Source: a virus. Taken from it: a stretch of 64,000 nt of DNA. The position numbers and the translations under genes were made by a program. How positions within the stretch are numbered: the stretch's first letter is position 1; each line of letters begins with the position of its first letter. The DNA is taken from positions 1-64,000 of the IMG/VR virus record IMGVR_UViG_3300008267_000250. One strand, given 5' to 3'. Below are positions 20,936 through 28,558 of this stretch, in pieces. The notes beneath the pieces are model-generated. The model saw nothing but the letters and a program-made list of their open reading frames with translations. It was not told the DNA's origin and did not search any database.

Positions 20936-22177
20936 ATGAGAATCTTCATACAAATTGCATCTTATAGAGACCCAGAATTATTACCAACAATCAAGTCATG
21001 TTTAGAAAATGCCAAATATCCGGATAATTTAGTTTTTGGTATTTGTAATCAGTTCAATCCAGATGATCAATTCAATATTGATGAATATCAAAATGATTCT
21101 AGATTCAGAATTTTAAATATACCAAATACAGAATCAAAAGGTGTTTGTTGGGCTCGTAACCAAGTACAGCAATTATATCAAGATGAGCAATATACATTAC
21201 AGATTGATTCTCATATGCGGTTTGAAAAAGATTGGGATGATGAATTAATCAATATGATTAAACAATTACAAAATAAGGGACACAAAAAACCTTTATTAAC
21301 TGGTTACGTATCATCATACAAACCAGAAAATGATCCAGACGGAAGGGTTAGAGTTCCTTGGCGAATGGTGTTTGATAAATTTATTCCGGAAGGTGCCGTA
21401 TTTTTCCTACCAGAAGTAATTCCAAATTGGACAAACTTAACTGAACCAATAGCTTCAAGATTTTATTCTGCTCATTTTTGTTTCACATTAGGTGAATTTT
21501 CAAAAGAAGTACAACATAACCCTGATTTCTATTTTCATGGAGAGGAAATTTCAATAGCAGTGAGAGCTTATACTCACGGTTATGATCTTTTTCATCCTCA
21601 TAAAGTATTAATTTGGCATGAATATACAAGAAATAACAGGACTAAACACTGGGACGACCATAAAGAGTGGTGGAAAGATAATGAAAAAGCACACGACTTA
21701 AATAGAAAGTTGTTTGGGATTGATGGTAACGAACTAATGGATCAAGGAAATTACGGTTTTGGTACTGAACGAACGTTAAGGGATTATGAAAAATATGCCG
21801 GAATCCTTTTTTCTAAAAGAGCGGTACAACAATATACACTAGAAAAAAAATATCCACCAAATCCATATGATTATAAAACAGAAGATGAATGGATTCAATC
21901 ATTCTCAAAACAAATAAAAAAATGTTTTAAAGTCAAAAAGGAATTATTAAATGAAAGTGATTATGAATTTTGGGCGGTTATCTTCAATAAAGAAGGTAAT
22001 ACGACATTATATAGAGAAGATGCTAGTATTGATGAAATTCAAAAATTATTAAAACAACCGGGTGACGAAATAGAGATATGTAGGACATTCACAACAACTG
22101 AAGAACCAAAATCCTGGGTGTTATGGCCTTATTCAAAATCAAAAGGTTGGTTAAATAAAATAGAACAACAAATGTAA
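20936..22177 (+). CDS. GT60-like polypeptide GlcNAc transferase
   Basis: 413 residues. The N-terminus MRIFIQIASYRDPELLPTIK and SKGVCWARNQVQQLY, followed by LQIDSHMRFEKDWDDELI (near residue 89), match the GlcNAc-transferase family (GT60, PF11397), whose eukaryotic members add alpha-GlcNAc to Thr or hydroxyproline of polypeptides using UDP-GlcNAc. The DSH motif probably replaces a DxD metal-binding site. HGEEISIAVRAYTHGYDLFHP also fits the family. The last ~100 residues are an extra charged domain. It lies in a plus-strand pair with the GT34-like gene and is surrounded by genes for Thr-Pro-rich fibres, which are its likely substrates (inference). Lack of a signal peptide suggests cytoplasmic action on virion proteins before assembly. 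Confidence 0.75.
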   Translation: MRIFIQIASYRDPELLPTIKSCLENAKYPDNLVFGICNQFNPDDQFNIDEYQNDSRFRILNIPNTESKGVCWARNQVQQLYQDEQYTLQIDSHMRFEKDWDDELINMIKQLQNKGHKKPLLTGYVSSYKPENDPDGRVRVPWRMVFDKFIPEGAVFFLPEVIPNWTNLTEPIASRFYSAHFCFTLGEFSKEVQHNPDFYFHGEEISIAVRAYTHGYDLFHPHKVLIWHEYTRNNRTKHWDDHKEWWKDNEKAHDLNRKLFGIDGNELMDQGNYGFGTERTLRDYEKYAGILFSKRAVQQYTLEKKYPPNPYDYKTEDEWIQSFSKQIKKCFKVKKELLNESDYEFWAVIFNKEGNTTLYREDASIDEIQKLLKQPGDEIEICRTFTTTEEPKSWVLWPYSKSKGWLNKIEQQM

Positions 22178-22178
22178 T

Positions 22179-23882
22179 ATGAGAATTTGTGTTGTTAGTT
22201 TGTTTACAAAAGAAATTGAACTAGAGTCAAGGTTATCAACTTTGAATAAAAAAAAGTATTGTGAAAAATACAATATAGATTATAAGTTTTTTTTGGGTAG
22301 GTTATCAAAAAGACACGCACAGTGGGACAAAATACAATGTTTAATACAATTGTTACCACATTATGATTATGTGGTGTGGATGGATAGTGATACGGTATTT
22401 AATAATTTTGATATATCACTTGTTGATTTTATAAGTGAAAATAAAGATTATGATTCGTTATTTTGCTCAGACGTATGTTATGAGGTAAATTCAAAACATC
22501 TTTTGGTAAACACTGGTGTTATGATATTCAAAAACACCGAGTGGTCGTCCGACTTATTAAATAAAGTCTGGAATAGTATAACTGACTACAATGTTGAAGC
22601 TTTAGATAAACACTCCTACGAAGGATTTCCACACGAACAAGGAAAAATGTGTGAGGAGTTGTTAAAAGAAGATGGTACCAAGTTTAAAATATTTCCACAT
22701 ACAACTTTTAATTGCCACCCAAATTCAAAAAATGATAAAACATTTATTGTCCATTATATGGGTAGTAGACAATCTACAACACATCTAAATGATTTTATAA
22801 AAAAAGTTGAACTAACAAATCAGAGACTAAATATTGAAAGTGATGAGGATGTAAATGTAATTGAACTTAATAAATATAAAATTTGTTTGGTTTCACATTT
22901 TACAGAAAATATTGAACATGTTGCGAATTACACAATTCAAAACAAACAAAAATATTGTGATAAACAAGGTTATAGTTTTAAATACCATAAAGGTAGGTTG
23001 AGTGATAGGCATCCTGGTTGGGACAAAATTAAATTATTAAAAGAAGTTTTGTTAACCGATGAGTTTGATTATGTCGTTTGGGTTGATAATGATGCTTGTA
23101 TAACAAACGAAGAAATGCGGTTTGATTTTATTTGTAATTTATATTCTGAATCAAATATCATTTTAGCGTCGGAAGATGATTCTAGAAATATTGAGTTTTT
23201 GAACCCAAGTAATGATTATAATAATTTACAAAATTTACGAATAATTAACACTGGTGTTATGATTTTAAAAAATAATCCTTGGGTTATTAATTTTTTAGAT
23301 GAGGTATGGGACACCAAAAGTAACACAAATAGAGGTGTTGATTATTCACATAAAAGTATAATAGGGAACAATTTTAATTATGATCAGTGGCCGTTTGAAC
23401 AAGGACCAATACATATCGTATTATCTAAAACTGACAGAAATCACTATAAGATTGTTAAAAGTGAAATATTAAACAAGTTTAAATCAAGTCACCAAAAAAA
23501 CAATTTTATTTGTCATTTTGTGGGACAAGGAAACGATTTGGAATCAATACGAAATTATATTGAAAGTCTCAAAGATGATACAAATATGATTCCAGTAAAA
23601 AATAATAAGTTGATTGAAAAATTCAAAGAGAATGAAACCAAAATTGAAATTACAATATTAACTGACAATGGAAACTATTTCATTAAATATATTTGGGATT
23701 ATCAAAAAACAGGACTTGAACATTTAAGTCACTCATTTAAAATTAAAAATGGTTTGGATGAGAGGGTTTTTGATTTAGATAGTAAAAAAACTGGTAAGTT
23801 CAAAATTGATTATTCTGACAAAACTGAAATATATCACACCTATAATTGGTTTGGTGAGGTTAGTTGGAATCAAATTGGTTAA
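22179..23882 (+). CDS. Tandem GT34-like glycosyltransferase (two catalytic domains)
   Basis: 567 residues with an internal duplication. Domain 1 starts MRICVVSLFTKEIELESRL and has YDYVVWMDSDTVF (near residue 66); domain 2 starts near residue 232 with KICLVSHFTENIEH and has FDYVVWVDNDACI (near residue 301). Both share KYC-K-Y, GRLS-RH--WDKI and a late HE/FEQG block (GFPHEQGKM, WPFEQGPIH), as in galactosyl/mannosyl transferases of the GMA12/MNN10 (GT34) family. Each has an acidic D-D metal site (DSD, DND). The last ~90 residues are a separate beta-rich domain ending in WFGEVSWNQ. It starts 1 nt after the GT60-like gene. Sugar and acceptor cannot be read from sequence; tail-fibre modification is the contextual inference. 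Confidence 0.72.
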   Translation: MRICVVSLFTKEIELESRLSTLNKKKYCEKYNIDYKFFLGRLSKRHAQWDKIQCLIQLLPHYDYVVWMDSDTVFNNFDISLVDFISENKDYDSLFCSDVCYEVNSKHLLVNTGVMIFKNTEWSSDLLNKVWNSITDYNVEALDKHSYEGFPHEQGKMCEELLKEDGTKFKIFPHTTFNCHPNSKNDKTFIVHYMGSRQSTTHLNDFIKKVELTNQRLNIESDEDVNVIELNKYKICLVSHFTENIEHVANYTIQNKQKYCDKQGYSFKYHKGRLSDRHPGWDKIKLLKEVLLTDEFDYVVWVDNDACITNEEMRFDFICNLYSESNIILASEDDSRNIEFLNPSNDYNNLQNLRIINTGVMILKNNPWVINFLDEVWDTKSNTNRGVDYSHKSIIGNNFNYDQWPFEQGPIHIVLSKTDRNHYKIVKSEILNKFKSSHQKNNFICHFVGQGNDLESIRNYIESLKDDTNMIPVKNNKLIEKFKENETKIEITILTDNGNYFIKYIWDYQKTGLEHLSHSFKIKNGLDERVFDLDSKKTGKFKIDYSDKTEIYHTYNWFGEVSWNQIG

Positions 23883-23907
23883 AAAACACGAATAAAACAA
23901 ACTTTTG

Positions 23908-23921
23908 GTTATTTATAAAAG
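23908..23921 (+). promoter_or_regulatory. Candidate late promoter element GTTATTTATAAAAG
   Basis: GTTATTTATAAAAG lies 15 nt before the ATG at 23937, in a 54-nt gap after the glycosyltransferase pair. It shares TATTTATAAAA exactly with the elements at 10675 and 63233. Confidence 0.4.
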
Positions 23922-23936
23922 AAAGAAAAACACATA

Positions 23937-25568
23937 ATGGCGGATATTATATTAAGTAGTTGTTGTTATACACAAATAGTATATAGTGCCAGTTCGTGGT
24001 CGTTTGTCCCCACCCCTTTAACTTCTTTTGAAATTACGGGTGATACAAATATTATGGATGGTTGTTATACGATTGTAACCGGTGTAACGGCGGACGGTCC
24101 GTTTGTATTTGATGGTACCGCGACCCTATTAAGTACTGGGTGTACGGAACCATCTTGTGTTGAATTATGTTGTTATGAGAATATGTGTATTAACATACCA
24201 TTTAGTGCATATTCAGCATATACTGGTGATTATGTGTTAACTGGAACATATAACTCAAAACCGTATTGGACAGGTGGAACAAATCCTGGGTATTTGTTTT
24301 TTGATACAAACAAATGGTGTTTGAGTGACACTTTAGGTGGAACTGCGTTCTTTTTCGGTCCAAATCCAACAACATCGGATTGTCCGGACTTAGACCCAAC
24401 GGTTATGACAAACGGAAGTTGCCCAACACCTACACCAATACCTACTGACCCATGTTCGTTATTAGATTTTGATGTGTTATTGGAATGTGAAATTATTGTA
24501 CCAACACCTACACCAACACCTACACCAACTCCTACTCCGACGCCTACTCCAACTCCTACGGTTGATCCTTGTTCTGGGTTTACGGCTGACATTACAGTTG
24601 TGACTGGACCATTACCAACACCTACACCAACTCCAACTCCATCACCAACACCAACGGTAACGGTCATACCATCGGCAGACACTGTAACATTTATCATTGA
24701 TAGTGGTAATTTTGTTTGTTCACTTGTTAAAGAACTTATTGATTGTGAGGATGGTTCAATTTACTATATTGATAGTGAATTAAGTTATGGTGGTTTATCA
24801 TTATCGGCAGGAACAACATTCTTAGCGATATTACATGGAAATAATTCAGATCAAATCCAATGTGTGACTTATAATAGAGTAACGACCGCATCAACAAATA
24901 GAAATTTGGTGGAAATTTTGGACGTATATACAAGTGGATGTTCGGAATGTATAATCCTAACTCCAACACCTACACCAACACCTACACCAACTCCGACACC
25001 AACACCTACTCCGACACCAACACCAACATATGCTATGGGAACAGAATTTATATTTACATCATGTACAACAAATTCAATGATTATACAAACGGCGATACCA
25101 CCATTAAACATACAAATTGATGATATATTAAAAACATCTGGATCTTGTTATTCGTATGTGGGTAATTTTGTAAACTATATTGCACCTCCAGGTTACATTG
25201 TAACCAACGTGGATACATTTACAGCAACAACTGCGACCACATATACGACTTGTTTGGAATGTTTAACACCTGATCCGGAACCAACACCAACATATAGATT
25301 ATGGAAAGCAAAAGGTGAGTATTCTATATCTTGTCCTGTTTGTGAGTTAACAGATTTCGGAGGTGATGTACAATTCTATACTGATTATAGTGTGAGTACT
25401 TTAGATACCGGTATCTATTTATATGAAAATAGTTCACTTACAACACCATTCACTGTAACATACATTAAAGTATTACAAACGCAAAATATTAATCAAACTG
25501 AGAAAATATTTGAAGTGGATAGTATGGGTAAAATAACATTTAAATGTGACGTAAACGGAAATTGTTAA
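23937..25568 (+). CDS. Thr-Pro-linked, Cys-rich multi-domain tail fibre
   Basis: 543 residues: at least four small beta domains with paired cysteines (SSCCYTQIVY, ECLTPD) joined by (TP)n linkers around residues 160-175, 187-210, 223-245 and 340-367. The domain order is Cys-rich N-terminal domain, linker, short Cys domain, linker, larger domain, longest linker, two more domains. No catalytic motif. Beads-on-a-string organisation with Thr-Pro stalks suggests an extended fibre. It directly follows the two glycosyltransferases, making its linkers the nearest candidate acceptors for O-linked sugar (inference). Confidence 0.68.
   Translation: MADIILSSCCYTQIVYSASSWSFVPTPLTSFEITGDTNIMDGCYTIVTGVTADGPFVFDGTATLLSTGCTEPSCVELCCYENMCINIPFSAYSAYTGDYVLTGTYNSKPYWTGGTNPGYLFFDTNKWCLSDTLGGTAFFFGPNPTTSDCPDLDPTVMTNGSCPTPTPIPTDPCSLLDFDVLLECEIIVPTPTPTPTPTPTPTPTPTPTVDPCSGFTADITVVTGPLPTPTPTPTPSPTPTVTVIPSADTVTFIIDSGNFVCSLVKELIDCEDGSIYYIDSELSYGGLSLSAGTTFLAILHGNNSDQIQCVTYNRVTTASTNRNLVEILDVYTSGCSECIILTPTPTPTPTPTPTPTPTPTPTPTYAMGTEFIFTSCTTNSMIIQTAIPPLNIQIDDILKTSGSCYSYVGNFVNYIAPPGYIVTNVDTFTATTATTYTTCLECLTPDPEPTPTYRLWKAKGEYSISCPVCELTDFGGDVQFYTDYSVSTLDTGIYLYENSSLTTPFTVTYIKVLQTQNINQTEKIFEVDSMGKITFKCDVNGNC
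24420..25037 (+). repeat. Cluster of Thr-Pro coding repeats
   Basis: Four separate blocks of ccaacacctacacc-type repeat near 24420-24445, 24505-24560, 24615-24655 and 24960-25032, coding (TP)n. The antisense reading gives long Gly-Val frames that are artefacts of the repeat. Length variation between relatives is expected because of slippage. Confidence 0.85.
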
Positions 25569-25569
25569 A

Positions 25570-25857
25570 ATGGCAAATATAATAACTATTAATAGTATAA
25601 CATCGGGAACTTCACCATTTGACGTATGGGTTTGCGATACATGTTTTGGTACTTGTCAATATATTGATACATTCTCGGCAACATCCATACCATATAGTTT
25701 TGTTTTACCGGAAGTTTATGAAACATACCCAAACTACATTGTTAAAATTATTGACGATAACGGATGTGTTTTTTGTTATGAATTATCATCCTATAAAGAG
25801 TTTCAAGATGGTGATCTTTTTGAATTTATGGGTGGTGAACCATATGAATTTGAATAA
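25570..25857 (+). CDS. Small single-domain tail-associated protein (paralogue 3 of 3)
   Basis: 95 residues, related to the proteins at 19244 and 19536: ITSGTSPFDVWVCDTCFGTC, then YIVKIIDDNGCVFCYELSS, then FQDGDLFEFMGGEPYEFE. It begins 1 nt after the Thr-Pro fibre gene and precedes the SHAEG fibre, whose N-terminus is homologous to the fibre that follows paralogue 2. The repeated 'small protein then anchor-domain fibre' order suggests duplication of a two-gene unit. Confidence 0.62.
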   Translation: MANIITINSITSGTSPFDVWVCDTCFGTCQYIDTFSATSIPYSFVLPEVYETYPNYIVKIIDDNGCVFCYELSSYKEFQDGDLFEFMGGEPYEFE

Positions 25858-25866
25858 TTAAATATA

Positions 25867-25874
25867 TATAAATA
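25867..25874 (+). promoter_or_regulatory. TATAAATA box (T4 late promoter-like)
   Basis: An exact TATAAATA, the T4 late-promoter -10 sequence, 7 nt before the ATG at 25882 in a 24-nt gap. The same octamer occurs at 49566 and 63190. In an AT-rich genome it can arise by chance, and its distance to the ATG is short. Confidence 0.33.
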
Positions 25875-25881
25875 AAAAGAA

Positions 25882-28548
25882 ATGGCTAGATTAACGGATA
25901 AAACCTTGGCACAATCCTCAGCGATTACACCAACAACATTAATACATATTGTAACCACCGCGGATACCTCACAAAATATGGCGGGATCGTCCTATAAAGC
26001 GGAACTACAACAACTAAGTTCAATTTTTGGTGCATCAACATTCACCGGAGGAACTGTAACCGGACCGACCACATTTACAAGTGGTATGAGTGCTAATACC
26101 ATAAGTGCAACAACTTATCAAAACTTACCAATAAGTGGATTAACTGCCGGTAATAACATTAACATAAGTGGTTCAAACGGTAATTTCACAATATCTTTCA
26201 CGGGAACAACTGGTGGTTCATTTACTGGGAATACATCGGCAACGTGTATAAATGACTTATATGTAAGTAATTTACACGGATGTTCACCAATAACAATTCA
26301 CGATAGTATACAATTTACTGGTTCAGTGGCTACCGGATTATTATCCTATGCTGAAGGTAGAGAAACTACGGCACATGGTGATTATTCACACGCTGAAGGT
26401 TATCAAACAACTTCATTTGGTTACGCTTCTCATACGGAAGGACGGGGTTCACAAACAGGAAAATATGGTGCCTACTTATGTGGACCCATAACTAGTGGTG
26501 TGGTTACTTTAGATTCTAGTTATGGGGATATAACGACATCATTTTCTTCAGGTGACACTGTAGTTATTGACGATAGAGATTTTAATTATGATATTGGGAA
26601 ATCAAACTTTACAGTATCGGCAGTGACCTTTTCCTCACCAAATACTATAATATATCTAAATCAAACAGGTACCACTTGTACCGGGAACGCAAAAGTAGGA
26701 AATCTAACCGGTATTTATAATTGGAATGGTGATCAAATAATAACAACAGATTATTCACATTCTAGAGGTATAAGTACAGTGACGCTTGGTTATGCCTCAA
26801 CTGCTTCCGGGTATTACTCAGTTGCTCTAGGTGATGTTTCAACAAGTTCTGGTTTTTATACTAAATCATATGGTACCAACTCACATACTGAGGGTAGACA
26901 AACCACTTCAGTTGGTGATGCATCACACGCTGAAGGATGGAATACGACCGCGTGGGGGACTTATTCTCATTCCGAGGGACAGTTAACAAAAGCGATAGGG
27001 TTACGTTCACATAGTGAAGGGTCAAGCACTACAGCGTTCGGTACTACCTCACATTCCGAAGGTATTAACACTAAAGCACTGGGTAATGCTTCACACTCCG
27101 AAGGTACTAGTACCACGGCATCTGGGGTTTATTCACACGCTGAAGGTATGGGTACAACCACCATAAATCAAAGTACTCATGCTGAAGGTTATAGTTCAGT
27201 GGCGGTGGGGTTTTCATCTCATGCGGAAGGACTATTCTCAAACGCAATTAGTTCTGGTTCACACGCAGAAGGTGGGTATTATGATGGTTTTGATTACTAT
27301 AGTGGTGGTACCACATTAGGTTACGCATCACATGCTGAAGGTGTTAGTACAACAGCAATAGGTATTCAATCACATGCTGAGGGCTCATACACAACAGCAT
27401 TAGGTAATGGTTCTCATGCTGAAGGAGCCCTCACAAAGGCATTAGGTAATGTGTCACATAGTGAAGGACAATTAACAACAGCGTTAGGTACTACCTCACA
27501 TTCCGAAGGGAGTAACACAAAAGCATTAGGTAATGGTTCTCATGCTGAAGGTTCATTCACAACCGCCAGTGGGACAACTTCACACGCTGAAGGTAATGAC
27601 ACAAAAGCATTAGGTAATGTGTCACATAGTGAAGGTGAATCAACAACGACAATAGGTATTCGTTCACACGCTGAAGGTTACGAGACTACAACAGTTGGAC
27701 AAAGTTCCCACGTTGAAGGAGGTTTTACGACTGCGTTTGGTGATTATTCTCACGCCGAAGGATACGGAACAGTAACAAATGGCGATTACCAACACGCACA
27801 AGGAATGTGGAACGTGACCGGTGACACAACACAAGGTGCGTTTATTTTAGGTAATGGTACAGATAATAACAATAGAAGTAATCTAATATTTGCGGCAGGA
27901 AATGAAGTTAAAATTTCTGGAAAAACAATAACAACAAATTTCCAAATGACATCTGGTGCAACAAACGGATACGTTTTAACGTCAGATGGTAATGGAAATG
28001 CCAGTTGGCAAACACCGACAGGAGGTGGAACATTTACCGGAGGAACAGTAAGTGGAACAACATCATTTACAAATGGTTTAAGTACAAATACAATATCGGC
28101 AACAACTTATCAGAATTTACCTGTAAGTGGGTTAACCGCAGGAACTAACATAGGTTTAGTTAATAATGACGGAAATTACACAATATCTGTTACCGGAATA
28201 ACATCACCTATTAATTCATATAACAACATCGGTTCAACCGGAACTTCATTTAACTGGAACGTTTCTGGTTTAAGTACAAACTATCAAGTTACATTAACGG
28301 CAAACACAACACTATCATTAACTGGTGTAAGGAATGGTGAGTACGGAACTTTAATTGTAACACAAGATGGTGTTGGTGGAAGAACATTAAGTTTAGGTAA
28401 TGTTAATGGTGGTAGTGGTACACATAGAGTCGCTAACGGAGGTGGTGGAACTATCATATTAACATCCAACGCAAGCGCAACTGATATTTTAACATTTACA
28501 TATAATGGTTCAGTAATGTATTGGACGGTCGGTAATGATTATTCTTAA
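25882..28548 (+). CDS. Trimeric-adhesin-like tail fibre with SHAEG (YadA head) repeats
   Basis: 888 residues. The N-terminal ~90 residues (SAITPTTLIHIVTTADTSQN, GSSYKAELQQLS) match the fibre at 19840 and probably anchor it. Residues about 160-640 hold about two dozen ~14-residue repeats of the form SHAEG.xTTAxGxx (SHSEG, SHTEG and THAEG variants), the repeat of the YadA-like head domain in trimeric autotransporter adhesins, which forms a left-handed beta-roll. An insertion near residues 195-275 interrupts the series. The C-terminus (NNGQITTNFQMTSG region, then GLTAGTNIGLV, ending MYWTVGNDYS) is a shaft and tip. Likely trimeric and receptor-binding. Confidence 0.78.
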   Translation: MARLTDKTLAQSSAITPTTLIHIVTTADTSQNMAGSSYKAELQQLSSIFGASTFTGGTVTGPTTFTSGMSANTISATTYQNLPISGLTAGNNINISGSNGNFTISFTGTTGGSFTGNTSATCINDLYVSNLHGCSPITIHDSIQFTGSVATGLLSYAEGRETTAHGDYSHAEGYQTTSFGYASHTEGRGSQTGKYGAYLCGPITSGVVTLDSSYGDITTSFSSGDTVVIDDRDFNYDIGKSNFTVSAVTFSSPNTIIYLNQTGTTCTGNAKVGNLTGIYNWNGDQIITTDYSHSRGISTVTLGYASTASGYYSVALGDVSTSSGFYTKSYGTNSHTEGRQTTSVGDASHAEGWNTTAWGTYSHSEGQLTKAIGLRSHSEGSSTTAFGTTSHSEGINTKALGNASHSEGTSTTASGVYSHAEGMGTTTINQSTHAEGYSSVAVGFSSHAEGLFSNAISSGSHAEGGYYDGFDYYSGGTTLGYASHAEGVSTTAIGIQSHAEGSYTTALGNGSHAEGALTKALGNVSHSEGQLTTALGTTSHSEGSNTKALGNGSHAEGSFTTASGTTSHAEGNDTKALGNVSHSEGESTTTIGIRSHAEGYETTTVGQSSHVEGGFTTAFGDYSHAEGYGTVTNGDYQHAQGMWNVTGDTTQGAFILGNGTDNNNRSNLIFAAGNEVKISGKTITTNFQMTSGATNGYVLTSDGNGNASWQTPTGGGTFTGGTVSGTTSFTNGLSTNTISATTYQNLPVSGLTAGTNIGLVNNDGNYTISVTGITSPINSYNNIGSTGTSFNWNVSGLSTNYQVTLTANTTLSLTGVRNGEYGTLIVTQDGVGGRTLSLGNVNGGSGTHRVANGGGGTIILTSNASATDILTFTYNGSVMYWTVGNDYS
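26370..27800 (+). repeat. Array of ~42-45 nt coding repeats (SHAEG)
   Basis: Tandem degenerate repeats at DNA level with a recurring tcacaygctgaaggt core, coding SHAEG units. Some longer blocks are almost identical (for example the coding for TKALGN-SHAEG and TKALGNVSHSEG around 27420, 27510 and 27600), a sign of recent unit shuffling. Confidence 0.8.
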
Positions 28549-28558
28549 AAATTAATTT

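Noticed and set aside
24202-25120. Minus-strand and alternate-frame ORFs over the Thr-Pro fibre gene
   Set aside because: They come from the repeat sequence and lie fully inside a well-supported gene.
26370-27800. SHAEG repeats as a CRISPR-like array
   Set aside because: The repeats are in frame, degenerate and coding, with no constant spacers.
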